A DNA stretch of 64,000 nucleotides from Sinotaia quadrata (Eukaryota > Mollusca > Gastropoda > Architaenioglossa > Viviparidae): positions 90,523,558 to 90,587,557 of the forward strand of contig CM054178.1 of the NCBI GenBank assembly GCA_028829895.1, written 5' to 3'. Under the pieces are notes generated by a model that saw only the letters and a program-made list of their open reading frames with translations, was not told where the DNA came from and did not search any database. Shown piece after piece: positions 11,505-24,720 of the stretch. The first letter of the stretch is position 1, and the number at the start of each line of letters is the position of its first letter. A program made the translations under genes and the position numbers.

Positions 11505-12060
11505 CTATCTATTATAAAGTAATTCTACTGTCCTGATCAGCTTGCTTACTTGCTTATTTCCCTGGATTCCTTTTGGAACAAAGGGCCTTGACAACAAGTC
11601 CTCCAGTCGATTTTGGGCAGCCTTTTTTAGTTCACCCCATGACAGGTTGCAGTTCTTCATTTCCTCCTCACAGGATCGTCTTCTGATGGTCTTAGGGCAA
11701 CCAATCTGTCTCTTTCTTTCCCTGGGGGTTCTTCTGAAAAGCCCTGCCAGGTGATGTCCTGTGTGGGTTTCTGCAGGATGTGTCCTATCCATCGCCATTT
11801 CTGCCTGGTCGATGGGATCTTTGTTTGTCCGCTGCCACAAATCGGCGTTCTTTATTGTTTGTTCACCTGATCTTCAGTATGTTGCGAAGGCAGCCATTGA
11901 CGTATACTTGGAGCTTGTTGGTTAGGGTGTTGGTGACTCTCCAGGTCTCTGAGCCATAGAGGAGGACAGGCTTAACGTTGCTGTTGAAAATTCGTAATTT
12001 GTTGTGGACAGAGAGGGATGTTGACCTTTGATTGGATACTTTAGATTTACTGTCATAATT
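11505..12060 (-). pseudogene. LINE reverse-transcriptase C-terminal remnant
   Basis: Two minus-strand frames form one broken protein end. The first (about 12060-11863) reads STSLSVHNKLRIFNSN, VKPVLLYGSETW and NGCLRNILKIR, the region after the RT catalytic core in many animal non-LTR elements. The second (11840-11505) carries PRERKRQIGCPKTIRRRSC and LSWGELKKAAQNR, the usual LINE ORF2 C-terminus with a K/R-RG(C)RPK-like motif. A frameshift and a missing stretch separate them, and the catalytic RT motifs are absent. Dead 5'-truncated insertion; clade not determined. Confidence 0.8.
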
Positions 12061-15000
12061 CTCCAGACATAGATATGCACCATTCATAGATAGTTTTTGT
12101 ATCAGATTGCCTAAAAGTAAAAATACAAGCATTTTTGTTTATGGTTACTAGGATTTTGTGGTTCTTAGTTGTTTTATTATTATTTTATTGTAGAGATAAT
12201 GGGGTTGCAATTGATAAAAACGTAGTGTTGGTATCACTTGTTCATTAAAAAATAACAGACAACAGATACTGTGATAAATAAACTTTTATTTTTATGTTAT
12301 AAGACTTTGTCATATATACAGAAAATGTGCATGTTTCCTGGAGTGCACAATGTGTTGATTGCGTATGGATGCTGAGGCCCACTAATATTTAAAGGTGGAT
12401 CAGCAGTAAAACTTGATTTACAAAATGTAAGCTGTTTTCATTAAAATATAAACAATTACAAAATGCACTGTTTGACAAATAGATAACACATTTTTAAGTG
12501 TATTGTTTGCCTCATAAAATAAAACTGGCACTGGCAGAAATTAAAATAACATACAACAACCTTGTAAATGACTTCTCCCTTGCCTAATATATTTTCAATA
12601 TTACTTTTAAGCAAAAAACCAGTTAAAGTTCTCGAGTCAGACTTAGATCCACATTAGAATAAAAATGGACGGAAAGTTATAGATACATATTAGAAAAAAT
12701 AATTGAAAATTTTTTTTAAAGTGTCGATCGTTTAATTATTTTTTTATATTGATGTATAATGTTTGCATTGTATGATTAACATCAATATTTGCATGATTTA
12801 CAGCCACTTGCAAACTAAAAGTCATGAAAACTGACTACAAACTAACTTCACAAGAATAAACAATTTCTAATAGGAATTATCTTTTCTCTTTCATTGTAAA
12901 AATTCAGAATTTAAGAAAAATAATACTTTTGTGCAATTAATACAATGATTATAACAATCACAGTGTGAAGCAGATCTTTAAAGAGAACCTTGATATGTTA
13001 ATACTATCATAATAGTATCTGTAATAAAAGAAGTTGATGAATATTTTTCAGTATTTTAATCTTGCTAATTAAAACTGTTCATCAATTTACCAAAATTGAA
13101 CTAACAGCTGTAATAATATCATTTTAATTATTTTTTTTAATTTTTACATTATTGTATATGATCATATTTTTAACACTGAAATATTTCACATATTTATTTA
13201 CATACACTGATGTATTTGTTCCATTGTGAGCAATTGAAAAAATAAATTTTACACACTTGACTAGTGTATTATACTACTGTTATTTTAATGTGAAAGAAAT
13301 TGTATGGGGATTTTTTTCTAATTCAGTCCTCTGATTTAAATTACACATTTCCTCTCCTGTTAATGAAAGACAAGAACAAGTCTGTTAAGAAAAAGATATT
13401 AACTAATAAAATTTATCTTAAGAAAATTATTACATTAAAATTTACCCTGTTAATGAACAAAATGTTCTGTTTAATTGAATATATTGTGAATTTAATTTGT
13501 TTGATAAAACCATAGGTTCAATTGGTGTGCAGATGCCTAGTATGCTAAGTAAAGAAAAAATCAACTTGAATAATTTTACACAAAGATGATGTCATGAGTA
13601 AAATTGGTATCTGTCTATTGATATTCTCTTTCAGATCTTTTTAAAGTCAAAGCCACTGAGACTTGCATATAAATGAATAGTTCATATTTCTAGTTCAACT
13701 TGATTATTCAGAAATAATTGCTGAAAATAAATACAATTTAAAAAATAAAAATTAAGAGTAATCTTAAACTTTAAAATGTTTTAATTCTTTAAGATACTAT
13801 TCAGACATAATTTATTTCCAATTAAACGGTAGAATATGAAATAGACTAAGGTGTTGCAGGGTTTAAATTATGACACTTTTTCACTAAAAATAAAAAAGGA
13901 ATGTAAGTCGCCATTTATGTATTTATAAGTACTGAAAAATATAAGTTCACAGGACATCCTTGGTACAGAATTCTTAACGGTACATTTCAGCACCATTTTA
14001 AAACAAAACAATGCTTTTGAAAAGAAAAAATCTCCCCAATTGTTTTTTCATACAAAAGACCATAAAATCTCAAGTATAATGCATACCTGTTTATAATGTG
14101 CATTCTGATTTTTGAAAGTTCTGATCATTTTAAAAATCTTATAATGCGCACCATGACCTTGTCCACTGACTACTCATTAGATGGCGCCCATTATTTATAT
14201 TACTGACACGTGTCAGATTGTAGCCATACACTGGTATTTACATTGCTGACACGTCAGATTGTAGCCTTACACTGGTACATGTATTTACATTACTGACATG
14301 CATCAGATTGTAGCCGTACAGTGGTACCATTATATTAATGACATGCATCAGATTGTAACCTTACACCGGTATTTACATTGCTGACACGCGTCAGATTGTA
14401 GCCTTACACTGGTATTTACATTACTGACATGCATCAGATTGTAGCCTTACACTGGTATTTACATTACCGACATGCATCAGATTGTAGCCATACACTGGTA
14501 CCATTATTTATATTACTGACGTGTCAGATTGTAGTCTTACACTAGTACCATTATTTATATTACTGACATGCGACAGATTGTAGCCATACACTGGTACCAT
14601 TACATTACTGACGTGTCAGATTGTAGCCTTACACTGGTATTTATTATAAGTTGCTTTTAGTACCTACAGTAATTTCTTTTAGATTTACAATAAATATCCA
14701 CTGGAAACACCAAGACAGCTAGCTATACGTTTCAATGTATCACTATAAAATTTGGAATTTTGATACCTCTTTAGTTTTAAAAGTGCACTTGCTTTCAGCA
14801 TCACAATAGTACTTTCATGCATGGTAAAATTTAAGTTCATGGTGATATCAGGATTTCATGACATCTTCAGCCTGTCTTCTAAGTACTGCCAAACTTAAAA
14901 AGAAAACAACAGTACTCCTATACTTATAAAAAGCATGCATTACAATCAAGATTTATAGCATATCCCACACTTCCATACATACCAAAATCCCAATAAACAT

Positions 15001-15078
15001 ATTTTGTATTACAAGCATGCCTGCTAACACATACAAACATGATTCACTGCCAATCATCCCCCCCCCCCATTTTAAAAA
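12061..15078 (-). other. 3' flank or long 3' UTR of tetraspanin A
   Basis: AT-rich, no exon recognised. Minus-strand AATAAA candidates include 14640-14645 and 12285-12290, so the 3' UTR could be short or up to 2.8 kb. The only strong structure is the minisatellite at 14.17-14.64 kb. Confidence 0.4.
14165..14645. repeat. ~40-50 bp minisatellite, tetraspanin A 3' side
   Basis: About ten units of ATTACTGACATGCATCAGAT followed by TGTAGCCTTACACTGGTA and a variable TTTACATT or CCATTATTTATATT linker. Variation at the ACATGCATC/ACGTGTC position separates unit types. Confidence 0.9.
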
Positions 15079-15132
15079 TTAGTTTTCAGGCATGGTGCGG
15101 TACATGCAGATTGAAAGTACCAGTTCCACTAG
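15079..15132 (-). CDS. Tetraspanin A exon 8 (stop codon)
   Basis: LVELVLSICMYRTMPEN then TAA at 15079-15081: end of TM4 and a short cytoplasmic tail. Acceptor ATTTGTTTCAG. Confidence 0.9.
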   Translation of the reverse strand, partial: LVELVLSICMYRTMPEN

Positions 15133-18100
15133 CTGAAACAAATAGACAACAAACTTGTTAGTTATTTAAAAAATGAATTGTATAAAATGTTTTTTGTTGT
15201 TTCAAGAAAACATTCTGTTGACCTTAAATTTGATATGGTGACTAAGAGTTCTTCAGTTCTTTTCTCTTTCATCAATACAATGTACAAGAATTAAATTTAA
15301 TAAATTTAAGTGAGAAACTCTAGATGTCAACAGCCTAATATTTCCTTCAATGCAAGTAGTCCCATTAACAGGAGTTAGCTACCTTTATCTATCAGGTGCA
15401 TCTAATGAGTTATAATTTTTTGAGCACAAACAGCATTCTTTACATTTAATTTTACTAATTTTTTTTACATTAACTCAAACATTACATAAATGATAGGGTT
15501 AAGAAAAAGATTTTTCAATTATAAATTAATTAAAAAAAAAAAAAAAAAACTTAAGAAATTTAGGTTTTGGTACTGTGGTTCTGAGATCTAAAAATATTTA
15601 ACAATCTAATTTAAGTATAATTTGTAACTGAATGGAATAAACTAACAAGGAAAGTATTTGTTAAGAAGTCTGCTTTATTATTCTTGCTGATTTTTGCATG
15701 ATGCTGACAAAGCACCAGAATTACAGTTTTCACCTACAATGAATAATTTATGTATCAGAAAATACCTTTTCACTGAAACATTTTGATAATTTTGACAAAA
15801 TAATCCCCAACAACATATTTTGAAGCTTTTAACACTTATATAATTTTTTAAATAAGAAACTTTTTTTTTGCAACTCACCATGAAAAGACCAACAACAATG
15901 GCAGATGTTCCAATGACAACACCTGTATATGTCAGGTAGATTTGTAGAACATCAAAGCATCCCTGATGTAAAAGATGTATAATTTACTTAAGGCAATTTG
16001 CTCTCTCTCTCTTGCACACACACAAACACACATGCAAGTGAAAGAGAAAAAATATTCAACCAGCTTTGTTATTATATTTTAAAATTTTAATTTGTTGCTG
16101 TCTTATGTAAAACTATGGCAAGATTTGTTTCTGAAGCCATAACTTATGAAAGGCCAAAGGTCATAAAGGGTAAACACTTACTGTGGTGTATAGTGTGTAA
16201 TTGAGGGAAGAAATGGGCACAGTTATTGGAGGCCCTTGAGTTGGTGGGCCAGTACCTTTCACTCTCCCAGTACATGCATCTAAATTATTTTTTCCTTCAC
16301 AGCAGCTGTCAGGAACCAAGCTATTATCTGCAATATAACAGAAATAAAAAAGAAAATCACTAGCTTGTGTGCACTACTGGATTCTTACTACAAATGCTTG
16401 CAACTGAATTTTGATCTGATTGACATTTTTCTTTCATATCTTTGACACTTTAGATGAAGAAATCTTGCAAAAAGAAAAAGTTATTTGGTTATGAGAATTA
16501 AGATTTAGAGCACCATTTATACTTCAGTATGTTAAGTATAACATGCACAAACATGCACTGTCACCACCACCCGTGAAGGAATGGGGTTTTGAACCAAGAA
16601 GTGAAAAGTGGGGAACGTCGCTGTAGCGTACTTCTACCATCTACGTTACGTCTCCGCTGTCACAACTTTATTCACCCCTTTAGTGGCTAGTCAGCACTAT
16701 GTAGGACCTGTTTGTTGTTCAACACAATGTCCAACATGCATACACCATGGGTGTTTGTCTGGCTCTTTTATTATGTGTGCAAGGGTTATGCATGTTGACA
16801 TGTTTGTACACGAGATTGCGTGCAGGGTGAGAATGCTGACAATACAGGACAGTACAATGCAGACGCTGCACTCACCCTTTCAAAACAATAGTAGACACAT
16901 TACTATGTTTTGATGAATATGATTAATTTTATTACTCTATGGCAGGGGTCTCCAAACTTTTAAGCCCAAGGGCCCATTAACTATCAAACAACATTTCGGG
17001 GGCCGACCTTACACTCGAGGTCCAAATAAAAAAGAATCAAAACATGGATGTTGTTTTTAATTATTTATTTAATATTATTTTATTCAGTTATTATTTAATA
17101 ACACATTGATACACTACACATGAACACCTGTATTTGTGGGAATGGTGAAATTGTTTCCTGGATGCAAAATAGCAGACATTTCTGGCTTTAGATTTGATAT
17201 CATTAACATCAACAGTGACCTGAGATTATCATCAGACAAGTTTGTTCTTAAATTGTTCTTCATGTATTTTCATTCTTGAAAATGTTTGTTCACATAGGTA
17301 TGTTGTTCCAAAGATTGAAAGGTATCTTGATGCAAAGGTTTTGACATTAGGAAAGTCTTCCTTGGGCAAAAACTGGTAAAAACCCACCAGTCCTTCTTTG
17401 AACTTGTCCCTAAGGAAGTCATTTGCTTGCAACTCAATGGCTTTGTCTAATAGTCACAGTTGACTGCTTGTATACTATAGACTGGGTGGACTGGATACTA
17501 AGAATATGTCCAACTTATGTAACAATCAGTGACCCATATCAATAATGCTCCTTTATTCCAAATCTGGGTCAGAGTTGTTTGTTCCTTCTCAACTCTCAGA
17601 GATTAGAGATAGAAAAATTTAGCAGTGGCTGATCTTGGCAGGATACATGTAAATTTCCATATTTTTTCCCCATAAACAAAACTCCATGGGCCGCATGAGA
17701 GGGCCTCGCAGGCTGCATACGGCCCATGGGCCGTAGTTTGGAGACCCCTGCTCTAAGGGTTCTCTTTCATGTGGTGACTATAATCGTTCTTTCCACAAAC
17801 CATTCTATCATAAAACATGCTCTCTGGGGATAGGAGTAACAGGCGTGACACTAATTATAATTACATAGTCACTTCCATGGCTGGACTATCAAAGCAAAAA
17901 CAAGAAAAATCATGTGCGACAAAAGCCAAATAAAAAAGAATAACTCTGGCGAGTCCACAGTAGATTTTTGTGATATGCACACACACATCATGTGATACAT
18001 GTGCAAGCATGCGTATACACACACAGAGTTGGTCCATTTAAACAAACAGTGTATGATGGAATGTTAAGTAGAAATAAATAAATAAACCAACAAAATAGAA

Positions 18101-21100
18101 CATAAAAAAAAATTTAAAAAGTAAAGCCAATCTTATTAATAAAACTCAGACAAACTTACTACTGAATTGCCCAGTAACCCACTGACTGTTTTTGTATAAA
18201 GCCCATGACGTAGTGCTATTTTCATCTCCAAAAGCTCCACAGCACTTAAACTGCAAAAAAGGGAAGAAAAAATTGATCTGTGCTTTTGAAACATTAATAT
18301 TAGAAATAAAACAGCAGATTCTTCTATCCAGGTAAAATTAATACATGTGTGTGTGAGAGATAGTATATCTATAGTGAATGAAGCATAAGGAAGACTTTAT
18401 GCTTCTGTAGACTAGACACCCTCACCCAGTAAATTCTAGGCAGAAGTAGACAAAGAAATGTTATAACACTGATTGAAGTAGATCAGACGTTAAAGAAAAT
18501 ATAATTTTAAAAATCAAAAGTACCAGAAGTATACTGAATGCCTAAATATCTTACAGGAATGCTAACCAGACTGTATCAGTGACAGAAAAAGAAATTAATC
18601 ATAAGGTGACAAAGTTGGTGGTAAAAACATAAAAATAATGTATTTGACAGATACAGATTAAAAAGAAATGCATCATAGGGTGACAGAAGTAAATGGTTAA
18701 AAAAAGAAGAAATTGTTTGATGATAAATGTAGGCATAAAGGTGTGCACTGTAGGGTGAAAGAACACAAGACATTAAAGAAAGTGTATTTGTAGTGTTGGA
18801 ATCAGTGGAGTAAACAATGTATTGTATGGAGATGGAGACAGACTAAACAGCTGTAAAAAAAAAAAAAAAGCATCATATGATGATGGAGATAGACTAGATA
18901 GATACACAACAGAATGCCTCATAAGATAATGGAGACAGACTACATAGATACACAACAAAATGCCTCATAAGATAATGGAGACAGACTAGATAGATATATA
19001 AAAGAATGCCTCATAAGATAATGGAGACAGACTAGATAGATACACAATAGAATGCCTCATAAGATAATGGAGATAGACTAGGTAGATACACAACAGAATG
19101 CCTCATAAGATAATGGAGACAGACTAGGTAGATACACAACAGAATGCCTCATAAGATAATAGAGACAGACTAGGTAGATACACAACAGAATGCCTCATAA
19201 GATAATAGAGACAGACTAGATAGATATACAAGAGAATGCCTCATAAGATAATGGAGACAGACTAGATAGATATACAACAGAATGTCTCATAAGATAACGG
19301 AGACAGACTAGATAGATACAAAACAGAATGCATCATATATGAATGATGGAGACAGACTAAATAGATACACAACAGAATGGATCATATAATGATGGAGACA
19401 GACTAGATAGATAAACAAAAGAATGAATTGTATAGTGATGGAGACGGACTAGATAAATACACAAAAGAACGCATCATATGTTAACAGAAGTAAAACCAAC
19501 AAGATATGTAAAATTTTATATCACGTTCTAGCAAACTACACAAAGAAAAGAATATATCTTAATGAGAGAAACTAGTAGACGAAAATGTTTTACATAATTT
19601 TCAAGATAAAAGTAGATCAGATATCTAAACAGGAAGTACAAATCAAACTATAACCTAAACATACTATTCATGTATAAAAGAACATTTGTATCAGGCTGAT
19701 ATAAGAACCAAACATTTTTTCAGATAAAAGACAACAGATGTAATAATCATTTGATTCTATAAAGCAAATTTAATAAGAAAGAATTTAAAAAATTAGTAAA
19801 AGAAACAAGACTTTTTCAGTGTTCACATATTGTTTTAATAGAACCAACAAACCCAAAGCCATGAAAAATACAAAAGAAATGAACAATTTTAATACAAATC
19901 CTACACATATGGCTATATAGTGTTGATAATTTAGGTACTTTAATTACTAAAAAAATAAACAAACCGAATACTGGATGCTGTTCCATGCTTGAGTTATTTT
20001 TCGGTTACTTCCATCATCTTGTATATTAATTCCATAATTCTCTTTTATGACATTCTCCATTTTCTCTTTCACTTTGTTTTCTAGCTGCATACACATAACA
20101 GTAAACTTAGAAATGTATAATATACATATGCAATAAAATATATTCATAACACATAAATAAACTTTCCTAAAAATAAAACTGTTGTACATAATAATTGGTT
20201 TGTTTCCTCTTGGCATTTAGCATTGAAATGGGCAAAGTTCTGAAGTTGATATAAAATATCCCCATATATTTTCCCTATAAAACAATCTTGCTTGTATAAT
20301 TTCATCTGAGCCAAATGAATGTGCAGGAGAACATACATACATATAATTTGAGTATGATGAAGGGGAAAGTAGATTCTGTGATGAAAGTAGACCTCCAGTA
20401 CCCTTAATATAGAGATCTGTAAGAATTTCTTAGAATTCATAATTTAGACTTGTGAAAATATGGAAAAGCCAATATGGTTAACACAAGTGGGAAGGTGCTT
20501 TTGAGTGTATGAGAATGAATCTTGTTCATTCAAAATAGACAGGATTAGGATTGTTCTGGACAAATGAAAAATGAAGATAATTTAGAAAAATAGAGGTATT
20601 CTAATTAAATGAAAAAAATAATGTAAACATGCACACACAGTTTAATTTTAAAATTACATTAAAAAATTGTTCAAATGAAATAACAACACAAATTAAATAA
20701 TGACAGATGAATATACTAAATTTCACTTAACAAAATTTAGAGATATTTTTCTTTTGAGATCTGATAAATTCTTCGTGTCTATGTGATCTTTGATCAATTT
20801 TAATATCAGTTATTTTGCTAGAATGGAGACTGAATGATATGCCAGCGTTATTGGGAATAGCATGATGTCATTCATTTTAATTTGAGTAAGAAAACAATGT
20901 GCTGTTCAAACTGTTCTAGTTTCCTGATATTAATAGGAAATTGGAATCCAGATGACCATGTTTCTAATGACTATATCTGACTATGATACTTCTTTTGAGT
21001 AATATAAAATTTACAGCACACAATATGTTATACTATAATGTACTCCCAAACATATAATTAAAAAAAAATTGTGCAAGAAGCAGTTGCTCTGGTAGTTTTT

Positions 21101-23787
21101 CTTAGAAATGAATCTCTATAAAAAAAAATCAATCTGAAAAGCTAGACAAAAATAGGTTATTTATAAACACTTTTCCACAATTTTGTCATGTCCAGAGATG
21201 ATGTATCGATAAGTGAAGTGCTGGTGATAATAAATTTAAATAAAATGACTGGACATGTATACTAAATAAAATCAATAAACAAACATCTTGTCAGAAACTT
21301 TCACAATTACTTTTCTGTTTCAATCCAGCATAAAATTCACTCAATCTTTTAGTTCATAACTAAAATCAATATACTGCATTCAACACAGAACACAATGGGA
21401 ATGTATGGGCCTGAAACAAACCTCACTGATCAGCACATATCCCAAAATTCCAGCCACAAATAGCATAACTGCCATGAAGGCTAACAGACCTAAATGCTGA
21501 GGAAAAAAACCAGAAACAACATGAGTTTTACAATTAAAATAGTTTACAACTGTTTAATATTAAATGTACAATTCTAAACAATGAACACATTTTGCTTCTT
21601 GGAGATGTAAGCTGATTTTGCTGTATTTTCATTCCTGGGAGCATAAAATTATATTATGTAAATCTTAATGGTAGAGAATATATTTTTAAAATAAAATTTT
21701 AATATACAAATGCTGACACTTCTCTCTTTATTCACATGATAAAAGCACACACTGTTTAATTATTTACACTATATAATAGCAGTAAAGGAGTTAATTTATA
21801 TTTATGTTAATGAAAGAACACCACAAAAAAACAATCAAACTTACTACATGTAATTAAAAATTAAACTAATTTATCTTAAAGGAGAGATGTATAGTACTTA
21901 TTATACCAAAGATTTGCAAAATAAAATTAATTAAATTTTTTCTTCAAATATTTAACTGTTATTATTTATTTTGAAAGATGACTTAATGCATTTACAAAAG
22001 AAAAGAACAAAACCTATGTTTATGTGATTTTAATGTATCAATACGATGCAGCAGGAATAAATATTACCAGTCCCATAAGACACTTGTACTGAAAGGCCAC
22101 GCCACAAAAGCCAAGAAGAGTGATAGCAATTATTGCACTGCCTGCAATGATCATCAGAATGGAATCTACTTGGTAGATGTTGGCATTGATCAAAGATGAC
22201 AAGTGCTTGTTTCCATATTCAGCTTCATGCGTCCAGATTCCTACAGCTAATATTGTCATACCTCCAACCTAAAACAATATGCATTTTACAGGTATATTTA
22301 AATTGGTTCATTGATAAAATGGTTTAAGAAAGAGTAAACTGAAATGACTTTAACATAAATTATTATATATATTTACAATTACCTGTATTCTTTAATTTAA
22401 TTTTAAAAAAATCATATTAATCATGAAAAACCCTAACATATGTAACTTTAATTAAAATTTATGAGTAAAGAAAAGAAATAAGAAAAAAAGAAATTTAAAA
22501 ATGCCATTTAGGCAAGGAATGAACAATTATTAAAAAAAAATTAAATAAACAAATGTGTTACAGCCTAAAACCTAATTTTCTGTCTCAAACATACTAAGCA
22601 AGTAAAAAACAACAACTATCTTGTAATTTTGTAGTTGCTTTCAAATACTGAGAAAAACACGAACTAATGACAACAGTTTTCCATACTCTGAGGTTTCTGA
22701 AAATATTAGTGAAATGGTAAATGACAAATTCTGATGCTAGTATAATAGTTGTCTGACATTAAATCTCTGAGAAGGTATGAAATGTGTATACCTGCAAACA
22801 AATCCTCACATAAATGCTACAATATCACAGTAAAAGAAAATGTTGGGAAAAAATGTTAAAATGAACTACTTGGGATATGATGCATGAAAAAGGAAAATAC
22901 TCATTAAATATGTATTTCTTAAACAGATTAGCTGAACATCAACCGGAGAAGATTGAAATGATATTAATTTTTAAAAAATAATATCTTTATACAATACTTA
23001 ATTTTATAAAATTTTAAGCAGTTTAAAATATTTACACATAAAATATAAAAAAACAAAAATCTTTATATAAACTTCTTAAGTTACTTAAGAAAGCTGAAGA
23101 TGACAACAAATTAAATCCACAAAGCAGAAGATGATATAACAAATTAAATCCACATGTAAAATGATAACTTGATATAAAATGGGTTTACAAATGTATAGCT
23201 TGGATAACGATGACAAAGAACAGAAAGTACTATTCTTTCTGATGAAAAAGATGTGTCTTGCAAGATAAAAGTTCTCTTGAAAATGTCCCTGGTTTCTTTG
23301 AGTCTTATTAAGATAGCAGTCAGTACATTTCAGGATGAGAGTACTAATTAAATAAAATAAATTACCAATTTTAATACTGATATTATAATAATTCTAATGA
23401 CAAACAATACTATATTGAAGACTTGCAATCACTGATCTTATTTTAGAATGTAACTGGAAACATAAAATTATTAAATTAAATTAATTCTTAATACAGATGC
23501 ATCTAATCATCAGAATTGTGTTTCTCAACAAACATGAACTTATTAGTTGAAAAAATCTTCCTGTAAAAAAAAATTCTTTTGTTGTTAAGATCATCCTTTG
23601 TAGTGTTTGTGGAGTGTTTGGAGTCTATTTGTATAATTTTACTGGAATAACTTACTAGAACAATGATCAAGAATATAAGATGGAGTCTTCGTATCCACAA
23701 CATTCGACGACTGTTTTGATTCATATCACCATACAGATTGTCAAACTCTTCATCTGGACTGAGGTAGGTTTGTATAACTGATGCCAT
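15079..23787 (-). CDS. Tetraspanin A, complete CDS in 8 exons
   Basis: Exons in gene order: 23656-23787, 22068-22268, 21422-21496, 19965-20084, 18160-18250, 16182-16327, 15879-15962, 15079-15132; 903 nt, 300 residues. All introns are GT-AG and phases fit. Four membrane segments lie near residues 38-57, 80-103, 113-133 and 262-290. The large extracellular loop between the last two has the tetraspanin signature CCG (179-181), PDSCC (212-216), C225 and GC (256-257): six cysteines, three disulfides. Sequons at N187, N207 and N249 lie in this loop. The N-terminal cytoplasmic tail is long (~35 residues, acidic then basic) and the C-tail short (MYRTMPEN). Tetraspanins organise membrane microdomains with integrins, proteases and signalling receptors; the subfamily is not resolved. 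It is an in-tandem paralogue of the gene at 50.8-61.6 kb. Confidence 0.93.
15879..15962 (-). CDS. Tetraspanin A exon 7 (GC motif, TM4 start)
   Basis: 28 codons: GCFDVLQIYLTYTGVVIGTS, then AIVVGLFM. Acceptor TTTACATCAG, donor GTGAGT. Confidence 0.92.
16182..16327 (-). CDS. Tetraspanin A exon 6 (PxSCC motif)
   Basis: 146 nt. Encodes VPDSCCEGKNNLDACTG, a Pro-rich stretch (GTGPPTQGPPITVP) and NYTLYTT. Acceptor TATATTGCAG, donor GTAAGT. The Pro-rich insert is not present in the paralogue. Confidence 0.93.
16943..17750 (-). mobile_element. hAT transposon remnant in tetraspanin A intron 5
   Basis: Terminal inverted repeat CAGGGGTCTCCAAACT at both ends (left continues TTTAAGCCCAAGGGCCC, right read inward ACGGCCCATGGGCC). 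The 8-bp flanks CTCTATGG (16935-16942) and CTCTAAGG (17751-17758) differ at one base, as expected for an aged hAT target duplication. The 808-bp interior includes the transposase C-terminus on the minus strand. Confidence 0.9.
17125..17432 (-). pseudogene. hAT transposase C-terminal (dimerisation domain) fragment
   Basis: Minus-strand reading FPNVKTFASRYLSIFGTTYL then CEQTFSRMKIHEEQ; after a one-base frameshift it continues NLRTNLSDDNLRSLLML and ISNLKPEMSAILHPGN. The pattern FGTTYLCEQTFS..K followed by (R)(T/S)NLSD.NL.S.L is the C-terminal hAT dimerisation region seen in ZBED/GTF2IRD2-like proteins. The rest of the transposase is missing. Confidence 0.85.
18160..18250 (-). CDS. Tetraspanin A exon 5 (CCG motif)
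   Basis: Begins FKCCGAFGDENSTTSWALYK, followed by NSQWVTGQFS and one extra base. Acceptor TTTTTTGCAG, donor GTAAGT. Contains the diagnostic CCG and an NST sequon. Confidence 0.93.
18850..19480. repeat. 46-bp minisatellite in tetraspanin A intron 4
   Basis: About thirteen units with the core GCCTCATAAGATAATGGAGA and CAGACTAGATAGATACACAA. Edge units are more diverged (CATCATATGATGATGGAG...), centre units nearly identical. Confidence 0.92.
19965..20084 (-). CDS. Tetraspanin A exon 4
   Basis: 40 codons, the helical start of the large loop: LENKVKEKMENVIKENYGIN and then ITQAWNSIQYS. Acceptor GTATGCAG, weak donor GTTTGT, chosen because it alone keeps frame into FKCCG and equals the paralogue's 120-nt exon. 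Confidence 0.87.
21422..21496 (-). CDS. Tetraspanin A exon 3 (TM3)
   Basis: 25 codons, HLGLLAFMAVMLFVAGILGY then VLISE. Acceptor TTTTCCTCAG, donor GTTTGT. Same length as exon 3 of tetraspanin B. Confidence 0.92.
22068..22268 (-). CDS. Tetraspanin A exon 2
   Basis: 67 codons, phase 0 both ends. Finishes TM1 (VGGMTILAVGIW), encodes the small loop and TM2 (ILMIIAGSAIIAITLLGFCG), ending YKCLMGL. Acceptor TGTTTTAG, donor GTAATA. Confidence 0.93.
23656..23787 (-). CDS. Tetraspanin A exon 1 (start codon)
   Basis: ATG in an AAAATGGC context, 44 codons: MASVIQTYLSPDEEFDNLYG, then a basic stretch (RRMLWIRR) and LHLIFLIIVL, the first half of TM1. Donor GTAAGT. A TTTAG/GG acceptor-like site lies 13 bases upstream of the ATG, so a non-coding 5' exon probably exists. 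Confidence 0.9.
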
Positions 23788-24169
23788 TTTGTGTGTATCC
23801 CTAAATTACATTTTAAAAAACAACAAAGCAAAACAATATAGTCTTTTGGAATTATAATGTCTTCATTCAATAAGTATGTGATAATTAAGTTAATAATTTC
23901 TCATATTATTTACAATCTATATGCAATAAACAGCAAAGAGATGCTTATCATGAAGTACGTTTTGTCAAAAGCCTTCATTTTGTTCAGGAGTAAAGAAGAA
24001 AACAGATATATAGGTCCATAATCTAAGGCTCAGACATTTGACTGCCACTATTCATCTGTTAAAAAAAATAATAACAGAAGACTGTTTTGGCTAGAAACTT
24101 TTACAAATATTTGTCAAAACTTCATTTTTGTGAATTTGCCCCTGTTGTTCTGAATTTCTCATTATTACA

Positions 24170-24720
24170 GATCTTTGATCGAACATTTATTGTAGGTGCT
24201 CTGTTGTGCTGTGTGTTTTTTTCATAGTGAAAGTGTTTTATCAAATTAAAGTGTTAGTGTAGTTTGTAAAAGACCTAACAAACTTTAATCAGAGTGGATA
24301 AATTTGAAAAGCATGAGAGTTTCATAACTTAGGCATTATATCATACTGAAGGTGTTCATATCATAGTGAAGATGTTTCAGCAAACTGTATTATAGTGTAA
24401 GTTATGGTCACAGTTTAGGTGATTTACACAAATGGAGTAATTTTATCACTGATTAGTGTAGGTGTTTTAATATTTTATCATACTGTAGAAAGTAATGAAT
24501 AGGTTTTATTAGTTTTGTTATTAATTAGATAGGTGTTTTATTGTAACGCAGTGTAGTAGTTTTATCAGTGAGTAGTAAAGGTTTTTATCACAGTGTATTA
24601 GTTATATCAGAGAGAAGTTTTATTATAGATTATTGTAGCTGTTTATCATAGTGTAGTTATTTTATTACTGTTACTTTTTTAGTGGGCTGAATTGGTATCA
24701 TACTGGACATTTTACCAAAT
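24170..24720. repeat. Degenerate ~35-bp repeat (TTTTATCA-TAGTGTAG)
   Basis: Roughly fifteen drifted units of GTGTTTTATCATAGTGTAG type. Boundaries are unclear. Confidence 0.6.

Noticed and set aside
18576..18958. Two minus-strand hydrophobic frames considered as membrane proteins
   Set aside because: They lie in the edge of the 46-bp array within tetraspanin A intron 4 and reflect its T-rich reverse strand.
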